Below are positions 35,624 to 50,600 of a stretch of 64,000 nt of DNA, piece by piece. The translations under genes and the position numbers were made by a program. The notes under the pieces are model-generated. The model ran no database searches, was not told the origin of the DNA, and was given only the letters and a program-made list of their open reading frames with translations. The number at the start of each line of letters is the position of its first letter. The stretch's first letter is position 1. Source of the DNA: Viscum album (taxonomy: Eukaryota; Streptophyta; Magnoliopsida; Santalales; Viscaceae); the NCBI GenBank assembly GCA_963277665.1, contig OY728152.1:1189546357-1189610356 (forward strand), in the 5' to 3' direction.

Positions 35624-38600
35624 AGTAGAGGGCGCATAACATCAAAACAAAATATAATTATTGTGCTATCAGAAACTATAGTAATCCTTCAATGAAAGTA
35701 ATCAGATAAAAAATAGTTCCTTCCACCAGCCTGTAATTTTAAAAAAACTAGTACATACAAGAACACCGAGATATTTATGGGCATGCATGAATGTGGAAAA
35801 AATAAAAAACCAGCCTTTATACTAATTTTTAGAGTCACATTCTCAAAGTATTGTTTTCTAAGTTTCACTACATTTTTAGGATGGCATTATTGAGAAACTA
35901 TACCCAATTCTATGTTATTGGACTATTGAAAATGTGATTCGATGGGTCATTTTGATGGTGGGAGGATCGTAGTATAGAATCATCCCTTATGAGACAATCC
36001 TTATGGTGGGGAGCACCATAAGCCAAAAGATGAATCATTTGATGTCACTTATGAATCTCTATATATATGATAACATGTATGGATTATAATAGATATTTTT
36101 CAATGATGATGAGAAATTTTTTGATTTTTTATGAATAGTATACCTAGTGGTTGTATTTGTGCAGTGGAAACTCATTCGACATTCCAGAGTAAAAGTCAAT
36201 GAATTGAACTTGAAATCATGATTAGGATAGGTCAGGTTTAATGGATGAAATTCCACTATGGATTCTTAGGGATGATAAATGCTATGGTGGGGAGGTTTTA
36301 GAACCATACTTCTCTGTGAGTTTAGAATTCAAGTAAGAATTTGAAATTGTGGAATGAGGGCATAAGAATTTTTTTTTAAATTGAGATTTAGAATTGAATT
36401 CAAGAGTTGGGGAATTTTTAGTTGATGTTTTTTTATATGTTTTGATTCTAAGAGGTGACTTGACTTCTTAGGTGTGTCTCAGTATCATTGGGCTAAGTTT
36501 TAGATACTTTGGAATATTTTTTACTAGTGCACAGTGGATATCATTCTTAGGGTAATCCATGTATCTACCTTTACACATGGGAGTTTTTAGTTCATTTTCT
36601 AAAGCTTATGGTTGGTCCTCGTGGTCATTACATAATTAGGGGATAATCATGTATATTTTAATAAAAATCATCCAACTTGGAATAGTTCTGGGGAATGATG
36701 CAGGGTCACCACCTAGCTGCAAAAAAACCCTACAATGTATAGGTATACACTATTTTCAATACAAATAAATTTTTTCCTAAAATTAATAAGAAAAATTCAC
36801 TATTAGAGGATTAGATCATCTTCATCTTCTCTAATCCATCTACCATGTATAGGTATACACTATATTTAATACATTTTATAGTATATTTATAATTGTGTAT
36901 TGTCTTTATGAAAAATATATTAATGTTATCAATGAATTGAACTATAATTTTCTTCATTGAATAATTTTCCCATTACTTCCACTAAGACCTTCCATCATGT
37001 ACTGGGATTAATCTTAATATCCAAACTATCAATAATTATTTCTCTATTTGGATTATTTTCATATCTCACCTAACACAGATATTAACTCATCCATAAAATA
37101 TCTTTCCATTTTTAAAAAATATCTAAATTCCATCAGTAGTTTTATTAGATATAAAAAATTGTTTATCATCCCTACTCATGTAAACAAGTCTCATTCCTAG
37201 CACTTGTGAATGAATTCAGTTCAACCATACTCTCATTCTATAATCAAAAATAATATGTGTATAAAATCATATTATCGTATGTGTAATAGCAGTAGAGTAA
37301 CATGATACCGATAGTAGACTAATCATAATTTAGTCTATCTCTCCATGACTACTACTATCATATAGGCATCTGTGTCTACAATAGCATCATATTTAACAAT
37401 CATTCTATGTGTGGATTAGGACATGTGCACCTAAATGCTAGCAATCTTCATCGCCTAGCACATAGGGAAGATATTCACAAACACACCATAGAACCTATAA
37501 AATAATATGAATAACAATGTATATATATGTATATATATGTATATATGTATATATGTATATATATATATATTATAAATTGAATATGAAAAAACATTCCCTT
37601 AAAATATACATGTGTTATTTAATGTTCAATGTTACCTCAAGATCCAAATCATTATATAACTATGAAATTCAAGAACTGGACACCTAAACATCCAATGCTT
37701 CACATATTGGACTAATAAAATGAGAAGTAACCTTTTCTGATCTGAATTCTTCTCCATGAAATTATAACAACATAGGATATTCATACAAAAAAAACATTCT
37801 CTAATTACATGTCATTTCACACATTAACTAATATGAAAATAATAAGGGCCAAGACTATCAAAATCACAAGGATTTTTAAACATTCAAAGGAAAAAAAATT
37901 AATACATGATCTTTGAGATTGGATCATATTCCTCCATATGGTGATATTTTGATCTTGAATAGAAATATTAAGGGGAATTTCATTTAGATTCAAAAGGAAC
38001 AAAATAATTATCTTGTGTAGAAGTTAATTTCCACAAAACATTCTATAATTTGGAAAAATTTAACCTCTTGTAGAATCAAAACCCAAAACATCAAACCAAA
38101 TCTATAGAAAAAATTGTTTTCATAGTTCTTTTTAATAAACTCTACATATTCATTTTAAATATGCCGATATAGTTTCCAATATTTTATTTTTACTAAATCA
38201 AAAAATAAAAAATTTAACATGTGCAGGTGTTTTCCACTACTCTTTATAACAACCTTTTCCCAAATAAAAATCCAAAGAATAAAAAATATGACCACATGGA
38301 AGAACACCTGAATCCAAATGAAAACTTGTATGAAAAATAAAAAAACTCAAGGAAGTACCAAAAATTGTGTAGTAAATTACAAAATTATTAAAATGATAGC
38401 TCAAAAAACGACATTTATAATAAAGTAATAATGGGTCATTGAGTCAATCCCTGATAACAAGGTATTGAAATGACACACCCTTCTTAGGAAGCTACTTATA
38501 AACCCAAAAAATATATAGCTTGTACCATATCATTTAGGGACTTGGGATCTCAAAAAACCTAACCAATTATATCAATAGAACAACTTCAGATTTCACCAAA

Positions 38601-39430
38601 TTCAAAATTTTAGAAAAAAAACTAACTAAGGAATATGTTCCTTTTTTACATTCATTAGTTTAGAATTTTCAATTCAATAATTTATGAAAAATAAAGAGAT
38701 AATAAATGGAATCCAATGTCACTATATGGGATATCATTTAGAGCTAAGTATTATATGGTAGTAAGGGCATCACTAATCAAAGGTCATAGATGTGGAATAC
38801 TCATAGAAACCCACATTTGAACTGTGATATCATGGTAGATACAATTCATTGGATACTTATTTTCAAGAAATGGATCTTACATTATGATAAACTTCCTTTT
38901 TTATTTTGACCAAGTTATAGGTGAACTTGCTTTTGTCTTCTAACAAAGGTAGTACCTGACCAATAGAAAAATAAACAATAAAAATAGAATTTTATTTATC
39001 AAAAATGTATACTTTATATTAGGTTTGAAATAATAACTTTTTGAAGGTACTCGTGATATAAAATTCTTCAAGTCAGTGGGGATAATAGTATCAATATCCT
39101 TCCTTCCAATAATCATCTCCAAGAACATGGCCTTGAATCACTACACATCTTATTTGGTAGTCTGTTGGCCAGTCCATTCATACTAGGGAAATGGAATAGG
39201 CATTATATAAATAAGACTAGGGAAACTGCACCATATGATTATATCCAAGCTACATCACAAATAACTTTACATAGAAGTAGGATAACCTCATCACCCACTT
39301 TCCCATACACATGACTAAGGATTCTAATGTTATCTCTATGTAAATGCATGTGAAAATTTATGCAGAACTTTTCAGAAGAAAATAAATTAACCTTTCTCAT
39401 CCATACAATAATTCAATTCAATTTAATTCA
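35624..39430 (+). other. CACTA-2 interior, no gene seen
   Basis: AT-rich sequence without a believable frame (short ones at 36059-36256, 37817-38002 and 38940-39128 lack any signature). It contains a TA/TG dinucleotide run (about 37518-37570) and a repeated phrase, GTATAGGTATACACTAT (about 36737 and 36847). The GGTGGGGAG phrases near 35995 and 36282 look like old LTR sequence. Confidence 0.4.
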
Positions 39431-39440
39431 ATTCAAGTTC

Positions 39441-41601
39441 TTAAAGTACATACATAAGTCTCCCTACTAAGTCAAAAATGGAGGGGATTAATATCCCCCC
39501 ATCACCAACATCCCCATCCTCGTGTCCATGCCCATCATCATCATCATCATCAGAAGCAGCAACATCGTCGGTAGCCTCATTGCCAACAACAGCATCAACA
39601 ACATCATCACCACCAACAGCTCTATCTCTACCACCTTCATTGCCACTACGACCCTCATTGGCATCATCTGATGCATCATTTAAAGTTTTCATTGATTCCA
39701 TATATGATTCAAAAGTAGAAACAGCCGCTGATGGAAGTGAATAACTCAAAAATTCCATAGCTTTCATGAAATGCTAGGTCACCAGCTTACTTCGTTAACG
39801 CTCCTATAAAGCTATTTTCTTTGCCTCAACTGCTTCAACATGATAGATTTCCATCTTAGAGATATAGGGGTCTTGAGAGGAGCCTAATGAAGACCAATAA
39901 CTATAGGGGACAATGTTTTTCCCTAGTCAACGCTGTACTCTCCCCAGGTGCTCCTCACCTAATACCAGACTTAAATGATCATGTAGCCCTAAGTTGTTAT
40001 CTTCTTTACCATCGAGGGCATCCAAGGCAGACTGTTGAAATTATAAACATATTAAATTATGAATTTTGTATAAATATTTAAAATATAAATAAAAAACCTT
40101 ACAATTTTATCTTGTGTCTGTGAATTTACTACACTTCCATCCTTTTTCTTTCTACTGGAGCAAAATAATTTGGCATAAGGTATAGGACCTTCGATGCCCA
40201 ATGCATCTTGCTGCAAATGAGAAATGAAAAAATCTATATTAGAACCATATATAAGAAATTCAAAAATATTTACTATGTCTATTCAATAATATTTTCAGTA
40301 TAACATCATAATACCCGGTTAAAGTACCTGGTGCTTTTCATGATCAGGCATTGTAGTGCACCCCAATGTGTGCAAATATGTCATTGAATCCTTATTATTT
40401 ATGTTTTTTCCTAACACTTCCTAAAAAATACCAATACAAGTAATAAGAATTAAATTTTATATGCAAACCATTAAAGATTGAGATTACCTTAAACGTAGCA
40501 GTCTTCCTATGTGCAATTGTTTTTTCATATTGAATTTTTGGACAGTCAAGGAATATTTGTACCCCCTCTAAGTCGGTAACAACCCTTCTCTTCCAACCAA
40601 CATACAACTAATGCTTGTATGAGTTCTATAACTCCCCAACATCCATCAACCTTGTAGTCTTAGCAGCTTCTCTATCAGTAAAGTTAAACTAAATTTGCAG
40701 TGAACATGTTATTTCATTTAAATACACCAATAATATAGGTATGAATTTATAAAATTTTCTTACCCATATTTTCTCCCATGATTTGTCCTTGATCTCTTTA
40801 CTGATATGTATTCATGATACTGGTTCCATCAGAATGATATCGTGATACTTGGTCGAAGTGGCTATGAAACTTCTACATTGTGTTGCATTTAGACCTACCA
40901 TCTGATTTTATCGATTGTAATCCACTATTAGTTGTGTCTAGAAATTCAAAACTTCCTTCATCCGAGTGCACCCACATCTCCTAGAAAAAGATCCCACTGA
41001 ATAAGAAAAAGAGGGGGGGAAGAATAATTAAGTCACGATACAACATGACAAAAATAAAGTGATATAATTTGAAATAGTTATAATCAAAAAACCATCTGTA
41101 CGATGCTCAATAGACTGTGATGGATCTGTGGGTTATCCTGACTAAGCAGCCTCTGCAGGAAGTGTCTCTTCCAGTGCATGCTCTGGGTGGCCTTCATGCA
41201 CTAGAGTGGAAGCTAATAGAACAGAATCATTAGATGCTGGTTGGATGGTAGGAATTTGAGGCAGTGTAGACATGGCAGTATATGGGTAGTAGGATGGGGT
41301 ACATCATCGAATATGGATATGGTAAAGGTGGAAACATCTGTGGAGGTGGTTTAGTCATCATATGAGAAGAAGAGGCAAAATGAGATGATGGAGGCCTCAA
41401 TGGGATCATCCCTGAAGGCGGAAAAGACATGGAATGTGAATAAGAGGGTAGCTGAGATGATGATGGAGGCATGGATAAAAACATCTCTGGAGACTCAAGA
41501 GTAGGATAGAAAGGTGTGGTGGAAGGGGTGTTCGATGGTGGGTCAGTGTGGAAACGAGTATGACGGGTACTCCGTCTAGGTCTAGGATCATCCCCACTCA
41601 T
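39441..41601 (-). pseudogene. CACTA PTTA/Transposase_24-like gene, degenerate (CACTA-2)
   Basis: The ATG at 41601 opens a 123-codon frame (MSGDDPRPRRSTRHT…) that is basic at first, then rich in Pro, Ser and Met, like low-complexity N-termini of CACTA second proteins. Downstream, with stops and frame changes, come IVDYN with NQMVGLNATQCRSFIATST near 40900 and KEIKDKSWEKIW near 40780, then YVGWKRRVVTDLEG near 40600. These fit the plant transposase Ptta/En/Spm family pattern (IDYN…GxNAxxFxSFIG…VP…LKxxIW). The last part (39767-39441) contains ESYMESMKTLND and an acidic Asp-rich tail encoded by a (CAT)7 run at 39533-39552. Partner proteins of this type bind CACTA subterminal repeats. Exon structure is uncertain. 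Confidence 0.6.
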
Positions 41602-42189
41602 ACCCGTGATAATAGGATTAAAAGTAAAATCTAGTGGAACTAAATATCCCTAAAAATTTGATAAAGAATATTAACATGAAATTATATGTAATGCAGAAGA
41701 AAATCATTACAATTATTATACTCACTGATGGAAGCGAAGGAGGAAACGCACACTCATGCCTCGGTCGATCGGGATCAAATAGTCACTTCCTTTGACCTTC
41801 TGTAGTATTTGGCATAATCTATATAAGAATGAAATGTAATGTTTTTAGAAATAGTTTTTACAAATCATGCATACAACTTACATCTGTAAACAGTTCATGA
41901 GAGGAACCAATTTTACTTCTTTTAATTACTAATTGTACAAATGATTACAAGGAAATGACTAACACGGTTTTTAAAATTACATTAACAAATTATAAATTTT
42001 TTAAAAACAAGATTTAAATCAAGTTTTGTACATTGAAATAAATATGATTTTATGAAACGACACCAAAAAATACAAAAAAAACAAACATATCATTCCAAAA
42101 TGAAACATAATTAAAGTAATTACCGTAATTCTAACCCAATAAACTCATGTCAATGTAAACTGAATTAAAAGTGAACATATATGGTTGGT

Positions 42190-45100
42190 TCTATATATTA
42201 CCGACCACTACTTCAGGTTCAACATCAACTCTCACAATGAGACAATTTGATTCATCAAATGAAATATTTTGGCCAACACCATTGGGGGTGTCAATGGTGG
42301 CAATTTCATTACCAGAATCATGAAAAATATGTCTGGGGATTACATCATTAATGACACCATAATTGAGTCTCATATAATCTTTCACATAAAACACTTGTTT
42401 AGGCATTGATGCCAAAATTTATGGTTCATCGGTACACAGGAATTGACTCATATCAATAACTCTGAATCCATAATCATCAATAAATGTACCATGTCATCTC
42501 ATTGAATCAAACCATTTACATTTCATCATGGTTACTCTACCTTGAGAGTAGTAATCCAATAAAAATATTTTCTCAAAAAGTCCATAATAATACATATCTT
42601 CATATCAAGGTTGACTATCTGATACACTGGCATAAAAATCCATTATAGCAGTTAACATAACTCCATCATGTTGTGTTCTCATTTTCATCGCTCGATCTAT
42701 TGTAACAAATTTATACCCATTGATTATTAAATATTTGCATTCACGAACCAAATAATTATGACCAAAATCCAAATCTATTAATTCTTGAGGAACAAAATCA
42801 ACAGGTAAATTCAACACCTGAAATATATATGAATAATAAAATTAAATGGATATTTATATTTTAAAATAATTAAAGTAATTGCAATACCTTTTATTTCAAC
42901 CAAACAGGAAACTCTAGGCTATGCAAAGCCTCTCTCCTTCTCAAAGGCAAAGATCAATGAACTCTACTTATAATTTGTTTATGTTCCCTACATAAAATGA
43001 TAATAAAAGTTTAATGTATATGTGAAATTTCATAATATGAGATAACATATAAATATCCAAATTACTTACTTGGTATAGTCATCGAACAAAGCACAGTTAA
43101 ACAAGATTGTGTGATGTGACATCTCCCGATCTTCAAAGTTGAATGTAGCCAATGTATAAGACCCAACAATTACTTTTGTTTGGGGAAGATATGGAAATGA
43201 TGTATCAATTTCCCCATACTAGTCATCTTCATTTCTCATTGGCTAGTTATGTCTTGTGGTGACATCAGACAAATACATTGAACAAAAATCCATACATTCT
43301 TGAGCCAGATAACCCCTCACAATTGAATATTCAGGATAATTCTTGTTTCAGAAATATGATTTCATTGTCCACATATTTATTTTAGTAGGATACATCCACC
43401 AAAAATCAATTGGTCCCCCAAGAAGTGTTTCATTTGGAAGATGAACTGTTAAATGCAACATGAAAGTGAAAAAGGATAGAGGAAAAATCTTTTCCATCTC
43501 ACATAAAATTAATGGTGCCTCTTACTGTATTTTTATCAAGAATGACTTGGATAACCTTTTAGAACAAAGGTCTCTAAACAATGGCACAATAAAATCACTA
43601 TCACCCTTACAATATTGGATATAAAATTCCAAATTATTATTGGAATCAATTCATGAAGAAGGATGAGATAATCATGAGTTTTTAGAGATTTTAGTTTCAC
43701 ATCTCTTCTGTTGACTCGTTTAGATATGTTTCTAGAATAGCCATCAGGAACCTTGATATTATACAATAATACCATAAATTGATCTTTCTCTTCTAGTGTC
43801 ATCACATAAGAAGCACAAGGAACTTTCCATTTGTTTTCACCGATACACACAGGATGCAGTTCTGGTCGAATACCCCAATCCAACAAGTATCAACGAGATC
43901 GGAAGTCATCTTTGGTCTTCCCATTAATATTCAGAAGAATTTCAAGAAATATTTCACAAATATTTTTCTCAATATGCATTACATGTAAACAATGATGTAA
44001 CAAATTGGTAGACCAATATGGAAACTCAAAAAAATACTTCTCTTTCTCCGATTGTAAGTGGATTCAGTGTCAACATTCTTAATCTTTTTAGATTTCAACT
44101 GAACTTTACCTAATAAAAAACTGAAATATTTCAATTCATTAAGCACATAACTTTCTGACATACGTTGAGGTGCTTGTTCAGTCTCAATGGTATTATCAAA
44201 CCTCTGAAAATTTGTCCTGTATTGATGATCCATTGGAAAAAATCATCGATGCCCCATGAAACTAAAACTATGATGATATTTAAGCCTTCTCGATCATGTA
44301 TTCTTCATACAAATGAGACATGATATTTTTCCCTTTGTGATCCACCCAAACATCATTGTATAAGCAGGGAAATCATTTATCTTCCATAGAAGGGAAACAC
44401 GCATCTGAAACATATTCTTTGAAGAAGCATCGAATGTCCGCACACCCAGATACCAAAGCTATTTCAACTCTCTTATTAAAGGTTGCAAGTAGACATCTAT
44501 ATCATTACTGGGATTAGAAGGTCTGCAAATCAGTATACTCAAGAAAGTGAAAGGTTTTTTCATACACATCTATGGAGGAAGATTATAAACATGAATAAAA
44601 ATTGGCCACGTGCTGTGAGAAGTAAGAATCTGAACAAACAAATTAAAACCATCACAAGATAGACCCAACCTAACATTATGCACCTCAGCTGCAAAATCAG
44701 GATGTTGTGTTTCAAATTTTTGTCATCCTAATCTATCTGCGGGATGAACCAACTCATTGTTACCTTTAATTCTCTCAGCATCATGCCATCGCATATTGGC
44801 TGATATTTCTGTAGACATGAATAGATTTTGAAGTATGGGAATCAATGGAAAGTGGCACATGACTTTCTATGCCACGCGAGATGTTGTTCCATCTAAATTT
44901 GTCTTCCATCAAGATATACCAAATTCTTTACAGCCATTACAATCAGCTTTTTCCTCCTAAAATAAACTGAAATATTTTAGACAAGCATGGACTTTATTAG
45001 TATCAAATCCAAGCTGCTTAATTAACTTCCATGTCTAGTAATCATTTGAGGGAATATCTGCACCATCAAGAATAAATTCCTTAAAAAATGTAAGAATATA

Positions 45101-45625
45101 ATCAATAGTAGTATTAGAAATTCCATACATGGTTTTCCCGTGATATAAACGCATTAAAAATTCCAACTTGGTCATTTTAGTACATTCTTGATATATTGGA
45201 GTTCTGGCATCATCCAATAAATTTTTCACTTTCTCATCATCATCTTCAGTATTTTCCTCATTTGTATTGATATCATTGTATTCTTGAACTGACATATTAT
45301 CTCTCTCAGGATGATAGAAAAATGGAAACTGATCAAATATCAAATTCTCTATGCCACTTCTTTCATTTTGTTCATGACTAGTAGAACATTGACTCGTCTC
45401 TCCATAGTGATACCAAACATAATAGTTTTTTTGAAATCCAAATTTCATTATATGGTAGCTAACTTCTTCCCATCTTAACCATGGTCTTCCAAAACATTTA
45501 TAGCATGGACACTGTATACAACCTCCATCTAAATCATTGTCAAATGAAAAATCTAAAAAATTCTCCAAATTATTTTGAAACGTGGTTGAAATCCTATCGG
45601 TACAATACATCCAGCTTCTATCCAT
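42190..45625 (-). pseudogene. CACTA TNP2 transposase gene, degenerate (CACTA-2)
   Basis: The start chosen is ATG at 45625 (MDRSWMY), the usual TNP2 start; the sequence just before it, TTCTTGTTATAG, looks like a 3' splice site. The first frame (to 45035) holds the transposase-associated domain with CIQCPCYKC and WEEVSYHIMKFGF, then the TNP2 opening KLEFLMRLYHGKTMYGIS. TNP2 pieces continue with stops: LGLSCDGFN near 44670, WPIFIHVYNLPP near 44600, FPAYTMMFGW near 44360, QAPQRMSESYV near 44170, and after a frameshift HVMHIEKNICEI near 43980. A DUF4218-like part follows (THDYLILLHELIPI near 43690; PLSFFTFMLHLTVHLPNE near 43450; GPIDFWWMYP near 43400). The DUF4216-like end has CKWFDSMR near 42520 and PKQVFYVKDYMRLN near 42400. 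No longer functional. Confidence 0.88.
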
Positions 45626-45655
45626 TCTATAACAAGAAAAAAAATTATATTCCAA

Positions 45656-46880
45656 TCAAATATGTAAACCATAATTAAAAAATGGATATTTACTATAGAA
45701 AATAAAACTATTCGAACATAAAAACTTAATAGTTAATTCACATTTGTATTGAAAGTGCCTTATTTTTTATAACCAATTTCAACCCTTTCAGTGTCAGAGA
45801 TAAAATTATTACCTCTATCCAATAAAGGGATGATAAAAAAGGTAAACCATAATGGGCCAAGAAAGGTTTCATGACTATGATAGAGTGGTATGTGTCATTA
45901 TAGTTGAACTAAGGGAGAGATAAAAAAGTATGTCCTCCCTTAGGTGTAATATAAAAACACCAACTTTTAACATTAAAACACACCCTTAAACATGGGTTAT
46001 TTCATTTAAAAATCAAGGGACGGATGAAAACATCCACCCATCACCAAAAATATTTTACACGAGCCCCATATTAATTTAATTTAATATTTTCCATGGGTAA
46101 AATTTTAATTCAAAGATAGAAAATAAATTTAAAGAAAACCACTTTATCTCCAAGAATAAAAATCATTTAGATAATTTATATAAAACAATAATGGGTATCA
46201 AATATTGGTATAAATATTCTAGAAGATTAATTTAATAAACTAAATCACTTCATGAATTTTTTTAATAAAATAATTACCTAGAAACACCTACTACATATAA
46301 AGTGGAACAAGTCACAACAAGACTTTTAAAAAGGAAAAGGTCATTATGGTAAAATAAATGAATTTAAAATCAATTGAAAAATTGAATACACATTATTAGA
46401 TTACTATAGAACACTAAATTTTACACACACACACTATGATTAGGGTTCTCATAAGAAATGAAAATGAGGTAAATTGAAGTGAAATGATTAGGGGAATCTC
46501 CCCTAGGATTTTGGTAATGCCTTATGTATCAAATATCATCGATTAATGTTTTGGATTCTTATGGCGTACCCTCAATTAATTTTGAATAATGAGTTAAATG
46601 GATTAGACTTAATCTATTTGGTTGGAATACCTCTATTGTAAGCTATGGGTTATAATACTAACATTCTTTTAAATGTCAAGGATAGTTCCTTGAGTTTAGA
46701 CAGGAAGAATGGATTTGGAAGAATGGAAAGACTCACCCCTTTGTATTTTGTATGAGTTTTATTGAGAGAGAATGCTATATTGAGCCATCTGGGTTCTATA
46801 AAATTGTTATTCCCTTGGATTAAATTGTTTTTTACATTTTTACCATTTACGATTTGACATGTACCATGACTATAGACTCG
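45656..46880 (+). other. CACTA-2 interior, probable intron/upstream region, no gene seen
   Basis: If the splice site before the TNP2 ATG was used, this and the following stretch to about 51.1 kb were part of a long first intron, since enlarged by insertions. No coding signal. Confidence 0.35.
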
Positions 46881-47605
46881 CCAATGATAGAAAATGTTGA
46901 TACAAAATGATGTTGAGTGTCATTGTAGAGATCGAGCATCAGTAGTATTTTTATTACACTTTAACTTAAATTATAAATTTGTAAAATACTAATATTATAA
47001 TCAATAATTTATTATTAAATCACATATTAATGAAAAAAACAATTGAATTTTAATTTTAGGGACACTACTTTTTGAGTCTTACCGAGTTATAATAAAACCC
47101 TGCACTTTCTACCGTGGAACTTGGGCACCTGAGCTGTTATCATTATTATATTATATATTTAGATTTGGGAAATCACCTGATGTTTTTTATTGCATGGTTT
47201 CTAAGACTAATCATTGGTGTTGGGTCTAGGTTGATACTCAAGACCATTTGTCATATTTTTCATAGTTTTATCTTCTAATATTCCGGTTATATTATGACTA
47301 ACTGAATGTATTGCATAAAATTAATTTTTTATTGCATGGATTATTTTGATTATTATTAAAACATTTAATTATTTCATTAAATTTATTATTTACATATGTT
47401 TATATTAGTATGTTTTTTTATACTGTTTTTTTAATTTAATATGTGGGTATAGCCTCCCCACCATACTACTTGACACCCTCATTGTTAGTCAGCATCCTTC
47501 ATCATATGGGGAGGCATTCCTAGGGTATTATATCTACCAATGGTCCAAGCACCAATTGGTGGTATGTGGTGGTAGGACCAAGTGAAATGTTATTATAGGT
47601 TTTTT
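46880..47605 (+). repeat. Gypsy LTR fragment K
   Basis: The phrase GAGTCTTACCGAGTTATAATAA (about 47075) resembles the conserved GAGTT(A)TAAACTC block of plant gypsy LTRs. A block reading GCCTCCCCACC…GTTAGTC…GGGGAGGCATTCC (about 47450-47520) matches the ends of LTRs E and F (CTCCCCAC…GTTAGTC…GGGGAGATGCG). Neither boundary nor a TSD could be fixed. Confidence 0.4.
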
Positions 47606-50600
47606 ATTCTTACTATTTTGGAAAGGTACAAAATAGAATAAGAATGTGTCAGGATATGGTATGGAGCTTTTCCCGTGGACTAGCCAACCCATGTATGAGG
47701 AAATTCCATGTTATCTAGGACTAAATTTATATTTATACTATTCGATTATATAATTGATCTAATTTAACCATAGGCAATACACTTGATTATGATATGAAGG
47801 ATTGATAGGATTCACCTCATGGAATATTATGACAAGAGGGGGTGTGTTCAGGAATCTTATCTAGCATGTAGCATTCTTGTGCATGATGGAATTTTATTGT
47901 TTACATGAAATATGACTTGAGTCGGTTATTTCAAGTGTTTGAGAAAATTTATATGTTTTTTTTCATATAAGTGTATGGTTTCATCTTACATATCCAATAC
48001 CATAAATTATAAAAGACATGTTCTATGACTACTTGGAGAGATTATCAAAAGGTTCTAACTAAAAAAATCCTATTATTACATAAATAATGTTTTCGTAAAT
48101 AACATGTAATTGAAATATTATTTAACTGAGGCATAACTATGGAGTTTTGGGTAAAAGTAAATGGTTAAAGTATATTATTATTTTCCTTAACATTATTATT
48201 ATGAGGCACCATATAAAATAAAATTCAAAGTACAACATAATGAGTGTTTTTATCTATAGTATTTCATTGAAATTTCATTTATCTAAGCCTTTATTGTGGA
48301 ATTTTTGGGTTAATATAAAATTTTAAAGTGTAATGGAAATAATTGTGAATTTTATATATATATATATATATATTGGTGACATGGTGGGTAGTATATGTGG
48401 ACCCTATATTTGGGTGGTTGGGGATATTGAGATTTTTAGAGTTATATGGTATCCCTATGATGAGGAGGCTCTAAAACTGTAGTGAATTTTTATGTAGGTC
48501 ACAGTGTGAGTGAGCTTGTTTTGAGATGTGTAGTGATTACTTGTGAAATTGTTGGTTTATGCTTGACCTATGAGTGGGTAGGTAGAAATTAATTTCAATG
48601 GTTGGTTGAAACATAAAAGTAAGTATTTGGAATGTTAAATGCCCTATTACCTTGAGATGGGGATAAGTGAAACCCATAGTTATAACCACTGTTAGTCATA
48701 ATGTGTGGAGTAGGTTTGAGAGACTGGTTACCTTATTTAGCATAACTTCAGGTTTGGAATTTAGTACATTATGACCTTTGAGGGTAAACCATCAGACTTG
48801 TTGGACATTTTTTAGGAACATTTAGGTGTGTGAGGCATAAGTAAAAACTTCGGTTTATGATATCAATTCACACAAATTTGAAAATTTATTTTTGATAGGT
48901 GTGTTAGGTGACTTGGTTTCTATGAGATAAGTACTTATGTGCTAGTTCTTTCATCCTTATGGATGGTTTCGGGAAGGGAAGTCTCATTCACATTCCTATC
49001 CTAGGTGACATCAGTACATGTGAGGTAGAACAACTATATTCATAGCGGATATAATATCTGGTTCCCATGGGTAATAACACTCTTGGAGGAGTTTAGGTTC
49101 AAGAATATGTAGATACCTAGTGATCTTGAGATGAATACACTCTATGAGTTAGTGTTTCTATAGAATTTACAGTTTTCAATGGAAAAGTGATTATGTGCAT
49201 AGCCCTATAAACTTAGGATAAGCTTTTATAATAGTGGTGAGACTGTGAATGAACTCTAGTTGAATTATAAAATGATGATATAATTATGAGTTTTCATTTA
49301 CATGGTTTGACATGGTGAAATGCCTATGGTTTCAAGAAACAATAAGGGTTCTCTATGATTAGTGATATTGGAATATAGAATAAGAATGTATAGTTTCTAG
49401 GATGTGTGGAGATAGTATAGATTAAATGTGGGTCATTGGATCTTGGATATAGTCTTCATGATAAGTTTTTGCATGAGTATGTAGCTGCTGAGTTTTGATG
49501 TAATCTTGGAGCCACCCATGTGTGGAGATACAATATATTATTTCAATTGTGGAGTAGGCTTACACTACATCATGAAAACTAGAACATGGAACTGGAGTAA
49601 TCTTGAATCAACCTAAAAGTTAAAGATTTCAAGGGTTTTATTGGTGTTGTGGAAGGTATGGACCCAAATATTTTTATTTATAGTATAATATATCATATAT
49701 AGTGAAAAAGAAAGAACCACAAGGGAGTTTTAGTGATCAATTGGGGGGGAACTCAATAAAATATATATATGATTTATGATTTCTATCTAGGGGGATTAGA
49801 GTAGTTCCTAGACTATGTTGTTACAATTCTAAAAGAATTTAATGTCTTAGAAAAGAAGATGGCATCGGTGGTGGAGAACATCATGCATCGACACTAGAAC
49901 TGGAAAAAAGATGTGAAAGAGATGGTGTAATTTTATAGGTATTTCACTGGAGTTTCTCAGTTCTTGGAGAGTAAACCTCAACTCAACAATAAAGGGTCAT
50001 ACTTGATTATAGAGCAGTCTCATGAGTGGTCAGGTGCAGTTGATGATTACAAGATGGTAGATTTAAATTCAAAATTGGCAACGAATATGGTTGACATTAT
50101 GTGAGAACCAATTTTAACCAATAGTTGACATGATTTTTCAATGTTCTATGGAGAGGAACCTTGGTATCTACAATATGAGACCGATGATACATCATGGGTA
50201 GTAAAAAATATGGCCCCTACATCATTGGTTTGGATAAAAATATGGATCATGTGATGGTGAAAATTAAGGAAGTATAATATTCATTGAAAATAGGTATTAC
50301 AATGAAACTTTATATGAGTCTGGTAGAACAAAAAATCATGAAAATATGGATTTCCAAAAAATTAATATTGAGGTAATACACTACCTAGACTTGAGGCTTC
50401 AATAGGGTGAAAAATAGACACCCTTGGTAACTAAGGAATCTTAAATGTGTAGAGATAGAATTGGTTCCATGGTAGAACAAGAATGGAAGGTGACCTAGAT
50501 AGAGAATATTGCTACCAATGGGAAATAAAAATCAGTCTCTTAATTACCTGTATTCAATGATAGGGGCTCAAGCAGCTAGGAAATCCATAAAAATTTTTAC

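Noticed and set aside
39478..39744. Ser/Pro-rich plus-strand frame of 88 codons
   Set aside because: Shadow of the acidic minus-strand tail of the PTTA-like gene around the (CAT)7 run.
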